64,000 nucleotides of DNA from Thermobacillus xylanilyticus (GCF_907165215.1 NZ_CAJRAY010000017.1:57085-121084); one strand, 5' to 3'. Positions 16,724 through 26,049 are shown, counted from the stretch's first letter. Notes: generated by a model not told the origin, from the sequence alone. Program-made: numbers and translations.

Positions 16724-17152
16724 GTATCCCCACCTTCCGTGCGAATGGGCTGCGATAGCGGTTACACCACCAATGTTACATAACCGGTTATAAGCGTCAA
16801 GGAGACAATCTTGACCATGAAGTGGACGTATTTGATCTTTTCTGTATGAGCGACAAGAAATCTGAGAAATATGCAACAAATCGTGCTGCGATTCGCGCCA
16901 TTCCTTTAATTTTCCGCGGGTCACAGCCATTATTCCCTTCGCGGAACGGGACCATTCTTCGCAGGAGGCAGCTTTGCGAACTGGAGTCCATTGAGGCGGC
17001 CGAAGGGGGGAGGGCGGGGACGATGAGTTGCATAAGGGAAGCGGTCATGACAAAATCGTAAGCATATAAGACAAGATCGCCGCTAGCCTGACAGTCGGAA
17101 AAACGTTAAGATGATATCGGTTGCAATCCAGCAGGAACAAGGAGTGTCGGAC
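16724..17152. other. 429-base divergent intergenic region
   Basis: Contains the minus-strand promoter/operator described above. The remaining ~350 bases up to the Gfo/Idh/MocA start hold no convincing gene: the two opposing short frames have no RBS and no family signature. AAGGAG lies before the 17153 start. I see no riboswitch-like structure. Confidence 0.6.
16773..16800 (-). promoter_or_regulatory. Promoter and palindromic operator of the sugar-acid operon
   Basis: On the minus strand TTGACG (rc of 16795-16800), 16-base spacer, TAACAT (rc of 16773-16778). The spacer contains ATAACCGGTTAT (16780-16791), a perfect 12-base palindrome. Its position between -35 and -10 is that of a repressor operator (GntR, LacI or similar), controlling the SDR/dehydratase genes. 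Confidence 0.65.
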
Positions 17153-18172
17153 ATGTCCAAAATCAAGGTCGCAGTCATCGGCTGCGGATCGATTGCCAAA
17201 CATCGTCACATCCCCGAATACGCCGCGAACGAGAACGTCGAGCTCGTGGCCTTCTGTGACATCGTCATTGAACGGGCCCAGGAATACGCGCAGAAATACG
17301 GCGCGCGGGCTTACGCGGATTACAAGGAGCTGCTTGCGGCCGAGAAGCCGGACGCGGTCAGCATCTGCCTGCCCAACCATTTGCACGCGCCCGCGTCGAT
17401 CGCTGCGGCTGAAGCCGGCGCTCACGTGCTCGTCGAAAAGCCGATGGCGGGCAGCAAAGAAGAAGGCGAGGCGATGATCGAAGCCGCGCGCAAGAACAAC
17501 GTCTTCCTGATGGTCGCCCACAACCAGCGTCTGATGCCGCCGCATGTCAAGGCGAAGGAAATTCTCGAATCCGGCGTCCTCGGCAAGGTGCTGACATTCC
17601 GCACGTCCTTCGGCCATCCGGGTCCGGAAGGTTGGAGTGTCGACGGCCGCAACAGCTGGTTTTTCGACAAGCCGCAGGCGATCATGGGCGCCATGGGCGA
17701 CCTCGGCGTGCACAAGTCGGACCTGATCCGGCATCTGCTCGGCGACGAAGTGGCCGAGGTGTCGGCGTTCATTTCGACGCTGCACAAAGAAGGCACCGAG
17801 GTGGACGACAACGCGACGTGCATCCTGCGCATGAAGAGCGGCGCCATCGGCACGCTCGTCGCAAGCTGGACGTATTATCGCGGCGAAGACAACAGCACGG
17901 TGCTCTGGTGCGAGAACGGCGTCATGAAGATCGGCACCGACCCGGTTGACCAGGTGATCGTCGAACTGCGGGACGGCACGACGCAGCGCTACAACGTCGG
18001 CGAAATCGCGACGAACGAGAAGCAGACGACGAGCGGCATCATCGACGAGTTCGTGAACTGCCTCGTCACGAACACGCCGCCGCGCATTTCCGGCGAAGAA
18101 GGGCTGAAGTCGCTGAACGTCATCCTCGCGGCGTTCGAGTCGCAGGCGACCGGCCGCACGGTCAAGCTGTAA
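17153..18172 (+). CDS. Gfo/Idh/MocA family oxidoreductase
   Basis: 339 residues, ATG 17153 with AAGGAG eight bases upstream. Rossmann motif GCGSIAKH (residues 10-17), EKPM motif with catalytic Lys in VLVEKPMAG, and a DLGVHKSDL segment supplying the conserved Asp/His. The family oxidises or reduces sugars and inositols with NAD(P). Divergent from the sugar-acid operon over a 429-base gap, so the two probably serve the same carbohydrate. Ends at a bidirectional terminator shared with the lipid kinase gene. Confidence 0.9.
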   Translation: MSKIKVAVIGCGSIAKHRHIPEYAANENVELVAFCDIVIERAQEYAQKYGARAYADYKELLAAEKPDAVSICLPNHLHAPASIAAAEAGAHVLVEKPMAGSKEEGEAMIEAARKNNVFLMVAHNQRLMPPHVKAKEILESGVLGKVLTFRTSFGHPGPEGWSVDGRNSWFFDKPQAIMGAMGDLGVHKSDLIRHLLGDEVAEVSAFISTLHKEGTEVDDNATCILRMKSGAIGTLVASWTYYRGEDNSTVLWCENGVMKIGTDPVDQVIVELRDGTTQRYNVGEIATNEKQTTSGIIDEFVNCLVTNTPPRISGEEGLKSLNVILAAFESQATGRTVKL

Positions 18173-18204
18173 TCCAAGCGGCTATTTAAAAGGAAGCAAA
18201 AGGA

Positions 18205-18240
18205 AAAGCCAGGCGGCCGGTTGTGCCGGAGCCTGGCTTT
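18205..18240. terminator. Bidirectional terminator
   Basis: AAAGCCAGGC (18205-18214) pairs with GCCTGGCTTT (18231-18240) with an internal CCGG/CCGG pairing, A-rich on the left and T-rich on the right; serves two convergent genes. Confidence 0.75.
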
Positions 18241-18252
18241 CGTTATGGCATG

Positions 18253-19233
18253 TCAGACGATGATTTCGACCGCGCTTCGGTGGGCGTGAATGTCGAACGG
18301 CGCAGCGCCGACTTCTTCGCCGTCGGCATGGACGGAGAGCGGCGACGACGATTCGAGCCGGATGCGCCGGCCGCGGAAGAACGAGACGCCGGCGATGGAT
18401 GTATGGCTTCCCGAGTATACGCGGGGAAAAGCCGTGATCAGTTTCATCCGGGTGATGCCCTGCACGACGCAGACATCGAGCAGGCCGTCATCGGGCGAAG
18501 CATCCGGGTTGATCCGCATGCCGCCGCCGTAGGACGGAATGTTCGATACGGATGCAAGCCAGACGGCTGTCAAAGGATGCCGCTTGCCGTCCACCTCAAG
18601 CACCACATCGACAGGCCGATAGGCGGCGAGTACCCGGACGAGCAGCAACACGTAGGCGAGACGGCCGAGCCGAACCCGGCCGAGCAGCCGCTTGAGCGTG
18701 GAACGGTTGACGGCGGCAGCCACCGCCGCGTCGAGTCCCGCGCCGTATGAGCTGAGCGCCACTCCGCCGCCCTGGGACCGAATGATATCAATGCGACGGC
18801 TTCGGCCTTCGCGCAGCGCATCCAGCAGGTTGGACAGCGCTTTCATGGGATTTAACGGAATGCCGTGGCCGCGCGCAAAATCGTTGCCGGAGCCGGCCGG
18901 AATGAACGAGAGCGCCGGCAGGCGGGCGGCCTCAGCATCGGGACAGGCCTTGAGCAGACCGAGCGAGGCTTCCCGCAGCGTCCCGTCGCCGCCGACCACG
19001 ACGACGATGTCGCGAAACGGCCGATCGTCCCGAACCGCGACGCTGTTTTCCGCCAACTGCCGGCAGATTTCGGCGGTTTCCCCGGGCAATGCCGTCAGAT
19101 GGACGGCATGCCGGACGCCGCTTCGTTCCAGCAGCGGCCGGATCCGCCTCCAGACGCGCAGCGATTTCCCGTTGCCGGCGGCGGGATTAATGATGAAGTG
19201 GAGCATGGTGGTCATCGCGTTCATCCATTTCAT
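18253..19233 (-). CDS. Diacylglycerol kinase family lipid kinase (YegS/BmrU type)
   Basis: 326 residues. Hallmarks: INPAAGNGKS near the N terminus, VVVVGGDGTLREA, the PAGSGNDFAR loop and YGGGMRINPDASPDDGLLDV near the C terminus. The family transfers phosphate to a membrane lipid; substrate (diacylglycerol, undecaprenol, or other) unknown. No good Shine-Dalgarno is seen before ATG 19233 and three other Met codons follow within 10 residues (MNAM, MTTM, MLHF), so the start is uncertain. Cytoplasmic, no membrane segment. Confidence 0.88.
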   Translation of the reverse strand: MKWMNAMTTMLHFIINPAAGNGKSLRVWRRIRPLLERSGVRHAVHLTALPGETAEICRQLAENSVAVRDDRPFRDIVVVVGGDGTLREASLGLLKACPDAEAARLPALSFIPAGSGNDFARGHGIPLNPMKALSNLLDALREGRSRRIDIIRSQGGGVALSSYGAGLDAAVAAAVNRSTLKRLLGRVRLGRLAYVLLLVRVLAAYRPVDVVLEVDGKRHPLTAVWLASVSNIPSYGGGMRINPDASPDDGLLDVCVVQGITRMKLITAFPRVYSGSHTSIAGVSFFRGRRIRLESSSPLSVHADGEEVGAAPFDIHAHRSAVEIIV

Positions 19234-19313
19234 GAACTTAATGTTTTATGGGGTTAATCTTCAACATCATGAATTGAAATTCCTGCCGCCGCCGACGGCA
19301 TTCCGTTCCGCGC

Positions 19314-20324
19314 TCAGGCCTTCGCGGCCAGTCCGAACGCTTCCGCGATGAGACGGAAGGAGGCGAGGCGCTTGGCGAAATCATGGATCGGGCTGACAAT
19401 CAGCAGTTCGTCCGCCGCATACTCCTCCGCGAGCCGTTCCAGCGCCTCGCGTACCTGCCCGGGCGTTCCGATGATGCGCCGGCTTCTGGCGCGGCGAATC
19501 AGCTCCAGGTCGAACTCGGTGTACGGATAATTCCGAGCCGTTTCGACGGTGGGCAGATAAGGCAGTTCGAACCCCCGCTCGATGCCGAGGAAGTAAAGGT
19601 CGGTGCTGAGCGCCAGGTCATTCGCTTCTTCCTCCGTCTCGGCGCAGATCGCGAGCACCGCCGCCAGCGCCCTCGGTTCGGAACCGAGCCGCTGCGGCCG
19701 GAAATGTTCTTTGTACCAGCGGATCGCCTCCGCGCCGCCCGGCGTGCCGAAAAACTGGGCGAACCCGTACGCGGTGCCGAGCTGCGCGGCGATGCGCGCG
19801 CTCTCGTCGCTGGAGCCCAGCAGCCAAATCTCGGGATGCGTGTCGACCGACGGGGAGGCGAAGAGGCCGGGAAAGCGGTGATCCTCCGTCGTCTCCTGGA
19901 AATAGTCGATCAGGTCGAGCACCTGCTGCGGATACTGGTCGTAATGATACGTCTTGCCCTCATGGAGCGCGCGCGTGGACAGCGGCCGTCCGCCGGGCGC
20001 GCGGCCCAGGCCGAGGTCGATCCGGCCCGGATGGAGCGCTTCGAGCAGGCGAAAGTTTTCCGCCACTTTATAGGCGCTGTAATGGGGCAGCATGACGCCT
20101 CCCGAGCCGACCCGGATCGAGCGCGTGGCCGCCGCCACATGCGCAATCATGATTTCCGGGCTGGAATGGGCCAGCGACCGGCTGCCGTGATGTTCCGACA
20201 TCCAGAACCTGCTGTAGCCCATCCGTTCCGCTTCGATGGCGAGCCTCGTCGTCTCCCTTAGCGCTTCCGCCGACGTCTTGCCTTCGCCGACCTGCGACTG
20301 ATCCAGTATGCCGAGTTTGATCAT
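19314..20324 (-). CDS. LLM class flavin-dependent oxidoreductase (luciferase-like)
   Basis: 336 residues, MsnO8-like subgroup. Diagnostic segments: YSRFWMSEHHG (residues 38-48), SIRVGSGGVMLPHYSAYKVAENFRLLEALHPGRIDLGLGRAPGG. These enzymes use FMNH2 and oxygen or transfer electrons between flavins. A second member lies at 27389 (MVTLSVFDQSALVS). They share fold signatures but are distant. Start ATG 20324 after GGAGCGATGAAAG. Gene partner unknown; followed on the same strand by no gene for 80 bases. Confidence 0.9.
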   Translation of the reverse strand: MIKLGILDQSQVGEGKTSAEALRETTRLAIEAERMGYSRFWMSEHHGSRSLAHSSPEIMIAHVAAATRSIRVGSGGVMLPHYSAYKVAENFRLLEALHPGRIDLGLGRAPGGRPLSTRALHEGKTYHYDQYPQQVLDLIDYFQETTEDHRFPGLFASPSVDTHPEIWLLGSSDESARIAAQLGTAYGFAQFFGTPGGAEAIRWYKEHFRPQRLGSEPRALAAVLAICAETEEEANDLALSTDLYFLGIERGFELPYLPTVETARNYPYTEFDLELIRRARSRRIIGTPGQVREALERLAEEYAADELLIVSPIHDFAKRLASFRLIAEAFGLAAKA

Positions 20325-20372
20325 CTTTCATCGCTCCGTTCCGTAATGCGGTTTCCAATGCCTGCTTCCGGT

Positions 20373-20636
20373 CTACTTGCCGGAGGGACGCGTCGCCTGC
20401 TCGAGCGATTCCAGCAGCCGGAACGCTTCTTCGTTCGTCCGGCCGCAATGCTCTTCGGAAGGCGCGAAGGCGCGGCACACCTCCGGCCGATCGGGATGCC
20501 CGAACAGCGCGCAGCGCCGGTCGGGGGTCAGGTGAATGCAGGGAACGCCGGCCGGCTTGCCGTGCGGCATTCCGGGAATCGGCGACGAGATGGAGATGAC
20601 GATGCAGCAAGCTGCGCAGCCGACGCGGCATTCCAT
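20373..20636 (-). CDS. YkgJ family cysteine cluster protein
   Basis: 87 residues, with Cys at positions 3, 7, 10, 11, and RRCALFG, VCRAF and EHCGR further on; this cysteine pattern is that of the YkgJ/zinc- or iron-sulfur-binding cluster family. The function of the family is not settled. RBS GGAGG six bases before ATG. Stands upstream of the luciferase-like gene (49 bases) in the same orientation, so the pair may form a unit. Small and GC-rich but the cysteine spacing makes it clearly real. Confidence 0.85.
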   Translation of the reverse strand: MECRVGCAACCIVISISSPIPGMPHGKPAGVPCIHLTPDRRCALFGHPDRPEVCRAFAPSEEHCGRTNEEAFRLLESLEQATRPSGK

Positions 20637-20706
20637 GCGGGCACCTCCGGGATGGTATGGTGTTATTTCTTACGATACTACACCGCGGCGGCGCTGTCGA
20701 ACACGC

Positions 20707-20736
20707 TTGCGGCTACACGTCCGGGTGCGTTATACT
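20707..20736 (+). promoter_or_regulatory. Promoter of ppaC
   Basis: TTGCGG (20707-20712), 18-base spacer, TATACT (20731-20736). It ends 36 bases before the ppaC ATG. Confidence 0.6.
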
Positions 20737-20772
20737 TACGGAGGCAAAATCCTACAATAAGGAGCAGGAAAC

Positions 20773-21705
20773 ATGGATAAGGTACTCATATTCGGGCATC
20801 GCAATCCGGATACCGACTCGATCTGCTCGGCCATCGCGTACGCCGAACTGAAGAAGAAGCTGGGACAGCAGGTCGAAGCGGTGCGCCTCGGCGCCGTGAA
20901 CGCGGAGACGCAGTATGCGCTGGATTATTTCAAGACGGAAGCGCCGCGGCTCGTCGAGAAGGTGGCCGATGAGACGAAAACGGTCATCCTCGTCGACCAC
21001 AACGAACGGCAGCAGAGCGCCGCGGACATCGATCAGGTGCGCGTTGCGGAGGTCATCGACCATCACCGGATCGCGAATTTCGAGACGGCCGGTCCGCTCT
21101 ATTATCGCGCGGAGCCGGTCGGCTGCACGGCGACGATCCTGAACAAGCTGTACAAGGAGAACGGCGTGTCCGTCGAGCCGCGCATCGCCGGCCTGATGCT
21201 GTCGGCCATCATTTCCGATTCGCTGCTGTTCAAGTCGCCGACCTGCACGCCGGAAGACGTGGCGGCCGCCCGCGAACTGGCGGAAATCGCCGGAGTGAAC
21301 GCGGAAGAGTACGGGCTCGCCATGCTGAAAGCCGGCGCCGATCTGAGCAAGAAGACGATCGACGAACTGTTGTCGCTCGACGCGAAGGAATTCCAGATGG
21401 GCAGCGCGAAGGTCGAGATCGCGCAGGTCAACGCCGTCGACGTCAACGATGTCCTGTCGCGTCAGGCTGAAGCGGAGGACAAAATCCGCGCAATCATCGA
21501 CGCAAAGGGCCTTGACCTGTTCCTGTTCGTCGTGACGGACATTCTGAACAACGATTCGGTCGGCATCGCGCTCGGCAAACAGGCGGCTGCCGTCGAACAG
21601 GCATACGGCGTCAAGCTGGAGAACAACCGGGCCGTGCTGAAGGGCGTCGTCTCGCGCAAATCGCAAATCGTGCCGGTGCTGACGGAGACGCTGGCCGGAA
21701 AATGA
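20773..21705 (+). CDS. ppaC: Manganese-dependent inorganic pyrophosphatase
   Basis: 310 residues of the DHH/DHHA2 class. Metal ligands are visible: H9, D13 and D15 in GHRNPDTDS, the VDHNE and DHHRI motifs, and the SRKSQIVP phosphate-binding motif at the C terminus. Hydrolyses pyrophosphate, pulling biosynthetic reactions forward. AAGGAG RBS and a clear promoter mark a single-gene unit ended by a strong terminator. Family II PPases are typical of Bacillales and clostridia. Confidence 0.95.
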   Translation: MDKVLIFGHRNPDTDSICSAIAYAELKKKLGQQVEAVRLGAVNAETQYALDYFKTEAPRLVEKVADETKTVILVDHNERQQSAADIDQVRVAEVIDHHRIANFETAGPLYYRAEPVGCTATILNKLYKENGVSVEPRIAGLMLSAIISDSLLFKSPTCTPEDVAAARELAEIAGVNAEEYGLAMLKAGADLSKKTIDELLSLDAKEFQMGSAKVEIAQVNAVDVNDVLSRQAEAEDKIRAIIDAKGLDLFLFVVTDILNNDSVGIALGKQAAAVEQAYGVKLENNRAVLKGVVSRKSQIVPVLTETLAGK

Positions 21706-21723
21706 GATCGAATATGAACGTTG

Positions 21724-21752
21724 AAATCCCGCGGATGGACCGCGGGATTTTT
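21724..21752 (+). terminator. Strong intrinsic terminator of ppaC
   Basis: AAATCCCGCGG (21724-21734), loop ATGGA, CCGCGGGATTT (21740-21750) and then TTG; an 11-bp perfect stem. Confidence 0.9.
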
Positions 21753-21824
21753 GTCGTTTCCGGTGAAGGTATAATCTGGTTGCGGCAGGGACACAATGAG
21801 CGTGAATCAAGGAGGAATGCCCCC

Positions 21825-22019
21825 ATGCTCAGATGGATTTCCCGCGTCAACCTCATTGCCGCTTTCGCCGTGCTCCTGGTGTTCCACCTGCTGCTGTATT
21901 ATTTCCTCGGCACGGACAACTGGCTTTCCATCGCGCTGCTCGCCGCCATCGTCGAGACGGGCGTGCTGGCGATCATCCAGATTGCCTTCGGCGGACGGGA
22001 GGAAGACAAGGCGCGCTGA
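21825..22019 (+). CDS. Small membrane protein, 64 aa
   Basis: Start ATG 21825 is nine bases after AAGGAGG; ATG 21817 belongs to another frame. Two hydrophobic segments: residues 8-30 (VNLIAAFAVLLVFHLLLYYFLG) and 33-55 (LSIALLAAIVETGVLAIIQIAF), ending in a charged tail GGREEDKAR. I do not recognise a family; small two-TM proteins of this kind are common in Bacillales. TATAAT at 21768 with only a weak TTTTTG -35 lies upstream. Converges on the Mn catalase with a 12-base gap. Confidence 0.65.
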   Translation: MLRWISRVNLIAAFAVLLVFHLLLYYFLGTDNWLSIALLAAIVETGVLAIIQIAFGGREEDKAR

Positions 22020-22031
22020 CCGGAGCTTCCG

Positions 22032-22931
22032 TTACATCCCGGCTTCCTGCGACAGCCGCCGCGCAATCTCCTCGAGATCTTCGGGGGAGAGTCCCGGCGC
22101 GAAACATTCCGGCACTTCCTCGAGATCGGGAACAGGGCCGCCGTAGCCCGGAACGCCGGAGAACGCCTCCAGCTTGCCGCCGTCGAGCGGATGCGTGCCG
22201 CGCCAGATCCGGGCGATCTGCTGATAGTCGTTGTCGCTGAACGTATAGAGCCGGCGGTGCTCGCCGCGTTCTTCCCAGACCCGCGCCGCGTCAAACACCT
22301 TGTTGTCCAGCCGCGGAACGGGGATGATTTTGGTCACGTCGACTCCGGTGATGATCGAAATCGCCTTCGCATAAGCCAGGATGTGAACCCCGCCGCGCAC
22401 GAGCAGATAGCCGATCATCGCGCGTGCCGTCGGATGGTCGGTCTTCTCATACACCCGCATTTTGTGCGTGCGGGCGCCGATTTCCAGATAGTAGTTGTGG
22501 AGCAGGTCGAAGATCAGGTTGCCGCTGGAGACGACATAGGTGCCGTTCCACGGCCGGCCCATCGAATCGACGGGCAGCGAGGATTGTGCGCCGTCGATGA
22601 AGTGCAGCGACATGCGCAAGTGCTTGGCCGGTTCGAGCGGCGCCGCATCCGGGTCGCTGTAGCTCGTCGTCCCGGTCAACATCAGGTTGATTGTGTTCGC
22701 CACCAGTTCCACATGACCGAATTCTTCCGCGGTAATGCTTGCCACGAGATCATAGAACGGACGAAGTTTCGACTTGTTGCGAAAATTGAATGATTGAAAG
22801 AGGTAGTTATTGAGCGTCGACATTTCGCCGAACTTGCCTCCGAGCAATTCCTGGACCGCGCTTGCCCCGTTCGGATCCGGGTGTGCCGGAACCGGAAGTT
22901 CAATGGCGAGCCTGTCTATTCGTTTGAACAT
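22032..22931 (-). CDS. Manganese catalase
   Basis: 299-residue ferritin-like four-helix protein that dismutates hydrogen peroxide using a dimanganese site. Candidate ligands: Glu in SAVQELLGGKFGEMS, EEFGHVE (Glu and His) near residue 65, and further Glu/His in the C-terminal helices. The remainder (YVVSSGNLIFDLLHNYYLE...RVYEKTDHPTARAM) matches the Bacillus CotJC/manganese catalase family. Start ATG 22931, preceded by AAGGAGG, is preferred to the longer frame. Cytoplasmic or spore-coat associated in relatives. Confidence 0.9.
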   Translation of the reverse strand: MFKRIDRLAIELPVPAHPDPNGASAVQELLGGKFGEMSTLNNYLFQSFNFRNKSKLRPFYDLVASITAEEFGHVELVANTINLMLTGTTSYSDPDAAPLEPAKHLRMSLHFIDGAQSSLPVDSMGRPWNGTYVVSSGNLIFDLLHNYYLEIGARTHKMRVYEKTDHPTARAMIGYLLVRGGVHILAYAKAISIITGVDVTKIIPVPRLDNKVFDAARVWEERGEHRRLYTFSDNDYQQIARIWRGTHPLDGGKLEAFSGVPGYGGPVPDLEEVPECFAPGLSPEDLEEIARRLSQEAGM

Positions 22932-23082
22932 GCGGATCCCTCCTTGTTTTGTCGTAATTTGCCCTCTGAACCACATGTGTATGAATGACGGATTGTCCGT
23001 TATGCGCATGCATATTCCGGGCAGCAACGGGACAAATTAACCGCAAATCCATTCTGATTCCACATCAAAAGGAGCGATAGCG

Positions 23083-23520
23083 GTGCCGCTCATTCCGTAT
23101 GATCCGATTCGCCAGATTGACGCGCTGCGCAGAAATGTGGACCGATTCTTCGATGACTGGCCGTTTGCCGGACGGTTCCTGGAAAGTGCGGGCTATGGCC
23201 GTATCGATCTCTACGAGACGGAGCATGAGCTTGTCGCCCAATGCGAGGTCCCGGGGCTGGAGAGCAAGGAGGATGTCGAGATCTCGGTCGATCAGCAGAC
23301 GTTGACGATCTCCGGAAGACTAAAATCGTCGGAGCAAGTCAAAGAGGAGCAGTACCATCGCCGCGAGCGGTTCATCGGCAAGTTCACGCGTTCGGTGTCG
23401 CTGCCCGTGCCCGTCGCTTCGGAAGGAATCTCCGCTTCCTATCGCAACGGCATCCTCGAGATTCATATGCCGAAAATGAAGGGCGACCAACGCAGACGGA
23501 TCGACGTGCAATTCCATTGA
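23083..23520 (+). CDS. Hsp20/alpha-crystallin small heat-shock protein
   Basis: 145 residues with GTG start (AAAGGAG eight bases upstream). The alpha-crystallin domain runs from about residue 40 to 140, with the EFVAQCEVPGLESKEDVEISV and REFIGKFTRSVSLP-type strands; ends in a short C-terminal QFH. ATP-independent holdase chaperone. No CIRCE box is seen upstream. Ends at a strong terminator. Confidence 0.93.
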   Translation: MPLIPYDPIRQIDALRRNVDRFFDDWPFAGRFLESAGYGRIDLYETEHELVAQCEVPGLESKEDVEISVDQQTLTISGRLKSSEQVKEEQYHRRERFIGKFTRSVSLPVPVASEGISASYRNGILEIHMPKMKGDQRRRIDVQFH

Positions 23521-23546
23521 ACCGGGACTGCATGAGCCAAACCGTG

Positions 23547-23577
23547 CCGGCCGGACTCGATGTCCGGCCGGTTTTTC
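23547..23577 (+). terminator. Strong terminator of the Hsp20 gene
   Basis: CCGGCCGGAC (23547-23556), loop TCGAT, GTCCGGCCGG (23562-23571), then TTTTT. Confidence 0.9.
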
Positions 23578-23629
23578 TGTTATGATGGGCGGGTGGAGCA
23601 TCACCATCTGAAGCCAAGGAGTGTGCCGC

Positions 23630-25129
23630 ATGCCATCCCGCATCCGTGTGGACGTGACGAAGAAGCAGAACGCCATTCATCCTTTTCTTTACGGGCAGTT
23701 TATCGAGTTTCTCGGAAGATGCATCAACGGCGGCATCCATGATCCGGATTCACCGCTTTCCGATGCCGACGGATTCCGCCTGGACGTGCTGGAGAAAGTG
23801 AAGGGGCTGAATCCGCCGCTGCTGCGTTTTCCCGGCGGCACCGTGGTCAAGATCTACCATTGGATGGACGGCGTCGGGCCGAAGGAAGAGCGCAAGCGCC
23901 AGGCCAATCGGATCTGGGGCGGCGTCATCGACCACGCGTTCGGCACGAACGAATTCATTCAATACTGCCGGAAGATCGGGGCAGAGCCGTTCCTCGTCGT
24001 GAACATGACGACGGGGACGCCGGAAGAGGCGGCCGATTGGGTGGAGTATTGCAACGGGACGGGCGATACGTACTACGCCAACCTGCGCAGAAGCCACGGA
24101 TTCGAAGAGCCGCACAACGTGAAATATTGGGGACTGGGCAACGAAGAAGCGGCCGTTCCGGACATCGGATATCTTCACGATCCGAAGGAGTACGTCAAGG
24201 CCGCGTGGGAGTTCGCCAAACACATGAAGCTGGCCGACCGTTCGATCAAGCTCGTGCTGCCGGGGGACAAGCCGGAGTGGAACAAGGCCGTTCTGGATGA
24301 ACTTCATCCGGTCTGCGACTACCTGTCGCTGCATTATTATGCGAGTTCGTTAAACGGCGATGGCGCCGAATATTTCAGCCATGCGGCAAAACTCGAAAAG
24401 CGGATTGCCGAAACCCGGGAACTTCTCGCCGAATATCCGGCCAGGGTCGAAAACTTCGACCGCTGGTACCGCTTTCCGCCGAGACAGCGGGAAATCCGGA
24501 TTGCACTGGACGAGTGGGGGATCTGGCAGATCGGGAACTCGGACGATTACGTCAGGGACATGGAGACCGTCTACAACTGGAGAGACGCGCTGCTGGTCGC
24601 CAGCATGCTGAATGTCATGCAGCGCCAAAGCGGCGCGGTTACAATGGCGACATTCGCCCAGATGGTCAACATTCTGGCGCCGATCTTCACGAACGAGCAG
24701 GGTTCGTTCCTTCAGACGATCTATCATCCGCTGAAATTGTACCGGGAACACAGCGGAAACTGGAAGCTGTCTTGCGAAACGGATTCCGCGATGTTGACGG
24801 ACGGGGAAGGAAAGCCGTCCGCCGTTCCGTGTCTGGACGTGTCCGCAACGTATCACGACGGTCGGGAAGAGATCGTGCTTGCCGTCGTCAACCGCGATCC
24901 GTCGCGGCCCGCAAAGGCGGTCGTATCGTTCACCGGAGCGGATGTTCCGGAAATCGCCGAGGCGATTGAATTGACCTGCCCCTCGTGGGAGACGGTGAAC
25001 GGATTCGGCCTGGATGATCAGGTAACATGTACGGTGAAGACGGATGCGCGGCATGACGCGGACGGCGGGTATGTTTTTCCGCCTCGTTCGATCACGCTGC
25101 TCAAACACCGATCGGCGATCCGGGATTGA
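23630..25129 (+). CDS. abfA: Alpha-L-arabinofuranosidase, GH51
   Basis: 499 residues; releases terminal arabinose from arabinan and arabinoxylan oligosaccharides. Acid/base Glu172 in WGLGNEEA and nucleophile Glu295 in LDEWGIW match the spacing of characterised GH51 enzymes (~175 and ~294). RFPGGTVVKIYHWMDGVGP and YGQFIEFLGRCI are typical N-terminal signatures. No signal peptide, so it acts on imported oligosaccharides. ATG 23630 has AAGGAG eight bases upstream; GTG 23621 is an alternative. Ends three bases before the convergent LysR gene. Confidence 0.93.
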   Translation: MPSRIRVDVTKKQNAIHPFLYGQFIEFLGRCINGGIHDPDSPLSDADGFRLDVLEKVKGLNPPLLRFPGGTVVKIYHWMDGVGPKEERKRQANRIWGGVIDHAFGTNEFIQYCRKIGAEPFLVVNMTTGTPEEAADWVEYCNGTGDTYYANLRRSHGFEEPHNVKYWGLGNEEAAVPDIGYLHDPKEYVKAAWEFAKHMKLADRSIKLVLPGDKPEWNKAVLDELHPVCDYLSLHYYASSLNGDGAEYFSHAAKLEKRIAETRELLAEYPARVENFDRWYRFPPRQREIRIALDEWGIWQIGNSDDYVRDMETVYNWRDALLVASMLNVMQRQSGAVTMATFAQMVNILAPIFTNEQGSFLQTIYHPLKLYREHSGNWKLSCETDSAMLTDGEGKPSAVPCLDVSATYHDGREEIVLAVVNRDPSRPAKAVVSFTGADVPEIAEAIELTCPSWETVNGFGLDDQVTCTVKTDARHDADGGYVFPPRSITLLKHRSAIRD

Positions 25130-25132
25130 GCC

Positions 25133-26029
25133 TTAACCCCCTTCGCGGAAGCTGTCGATGAACAGGCGGGCGCTGCGGGAGAGGTAGCGGTCTTTCAGCC
25201 AGAGAATGCCGACCTCGGACGAAAGCGACGAATCGGCAAGCCGGATCGTCTTCGTACCCGCCGGCGGAAAGGCCGCAAGCACGGACCGCGGCAGCAGCGC
25301 GACGCCGAGACCGGCCGACAGCAGCGAGGAAATGACGGCAACGCTCGAACATTCGGCGATGATACGCGGTTCGAATCCGTGCCTCCGGCATTCGGAGACA
25401 ATGCGCTCGTGCATCGCTTTCGTCCGGTCGGTGCGCAGCGTCAGGAACGGCCATTCGGCAAGTTCGCGCATCCGGATCCCGCCGGGGGCGGGATGGGGCA
25501 GCCAGTCTTCCGGAATGACGGCTTCGAACGGTTCGGAAGGAAGGGGAAAAATTTCGTAGCCGTGATCCACATCCGGCGCTTCGAAGGGGAGGCGGGCGAC
25601 GACGAGTTCGACGGCGCGCCTGGACAGGCGGTCGCCGAGCAGTTCGTGATCGCCTTCCGTTATTTTGAAGGTGACGCCGGGGTAAGTTTCCCGGAATTGC
25701 TTGATGCGCGGCGGCAGCAGGGAGACGCAGGATACGACGGCGCCGATCGAAAGCGTGCCGGTAATGCCTTCGTGAAGTTCCTTCACTTCCGTCACGATTT
25801 CCCCGAACAAGCGCAGCAGCTGTTCAGCCCGGCTGCGCAGCCGTTCGCCGGCCGGCGTCAGCGTCATCCGCCTGCCGGAACGGTCGAACAGGTCGACGCC
25901 GAGCTCTTCCTCCATCATGCGGAGCTGCCGGCTGAGCGGCGGCTGTTCCATGTTCAGTTTCCTTGCGGCACGCGTGACTTGGCCTTCTTCCGCGACGGCC
26001 AGGAAATAGCGAAGCTGGCGAATATCCAT
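25133..26029 (-). CDS. LysR family transcriptional regulator
   Basis: 298 residues from ATG 26029 (GGAGAGG before it; upstream ATG 26044 has no RBS). N-terminal winged HTH of LysR type (MDIRQLRYFLAVAEEGQVTRAARKLNMEQPPLSRQLRMMEEELGVDLFDR) and a periplasmic-binding-like effector domain. Divergent from the branched-chain aminotransferase, and a T-N11-A dyad lies between the two, so it likely autoregulates and controls the neighbouring gene. Effector unknown. Confidence 0.92.
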   Translation of the reverse strand: MDIRQLRYFLAVAEEGQVTRAARKLNMEQPPLSRQLRMMEEELGVDLFDRSGRRMTLTPAGERLRSRAEQLLRLFGEIVTEVKELHEGITGTLSIGAVVSCVSLLPPRIKQFRETYPGVTFKITEGDHELLGDRLSRRAVELVVARLPFEAPDVDHGYEIFPLPSEPFEAVIPEDWLPHPAPGGIRMRELAEWPFLTLRTDRTKAMHERIVSECRRHGFEPRIIAECSSVAVISSLLSAGLGVALLPRSVLAAFPPAGTKTIRLADSSLSSEVGILWLKDRYLSRSARLFIDSFREGG

Positions 26030-26049
26030 CCGGATCCTCTCCATTAACC

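Noticed and set aside
16797..17061. Small opposing frames in the sugar-acid intergenic region
   Set aside because: No RBS, no conserved-looking motif.
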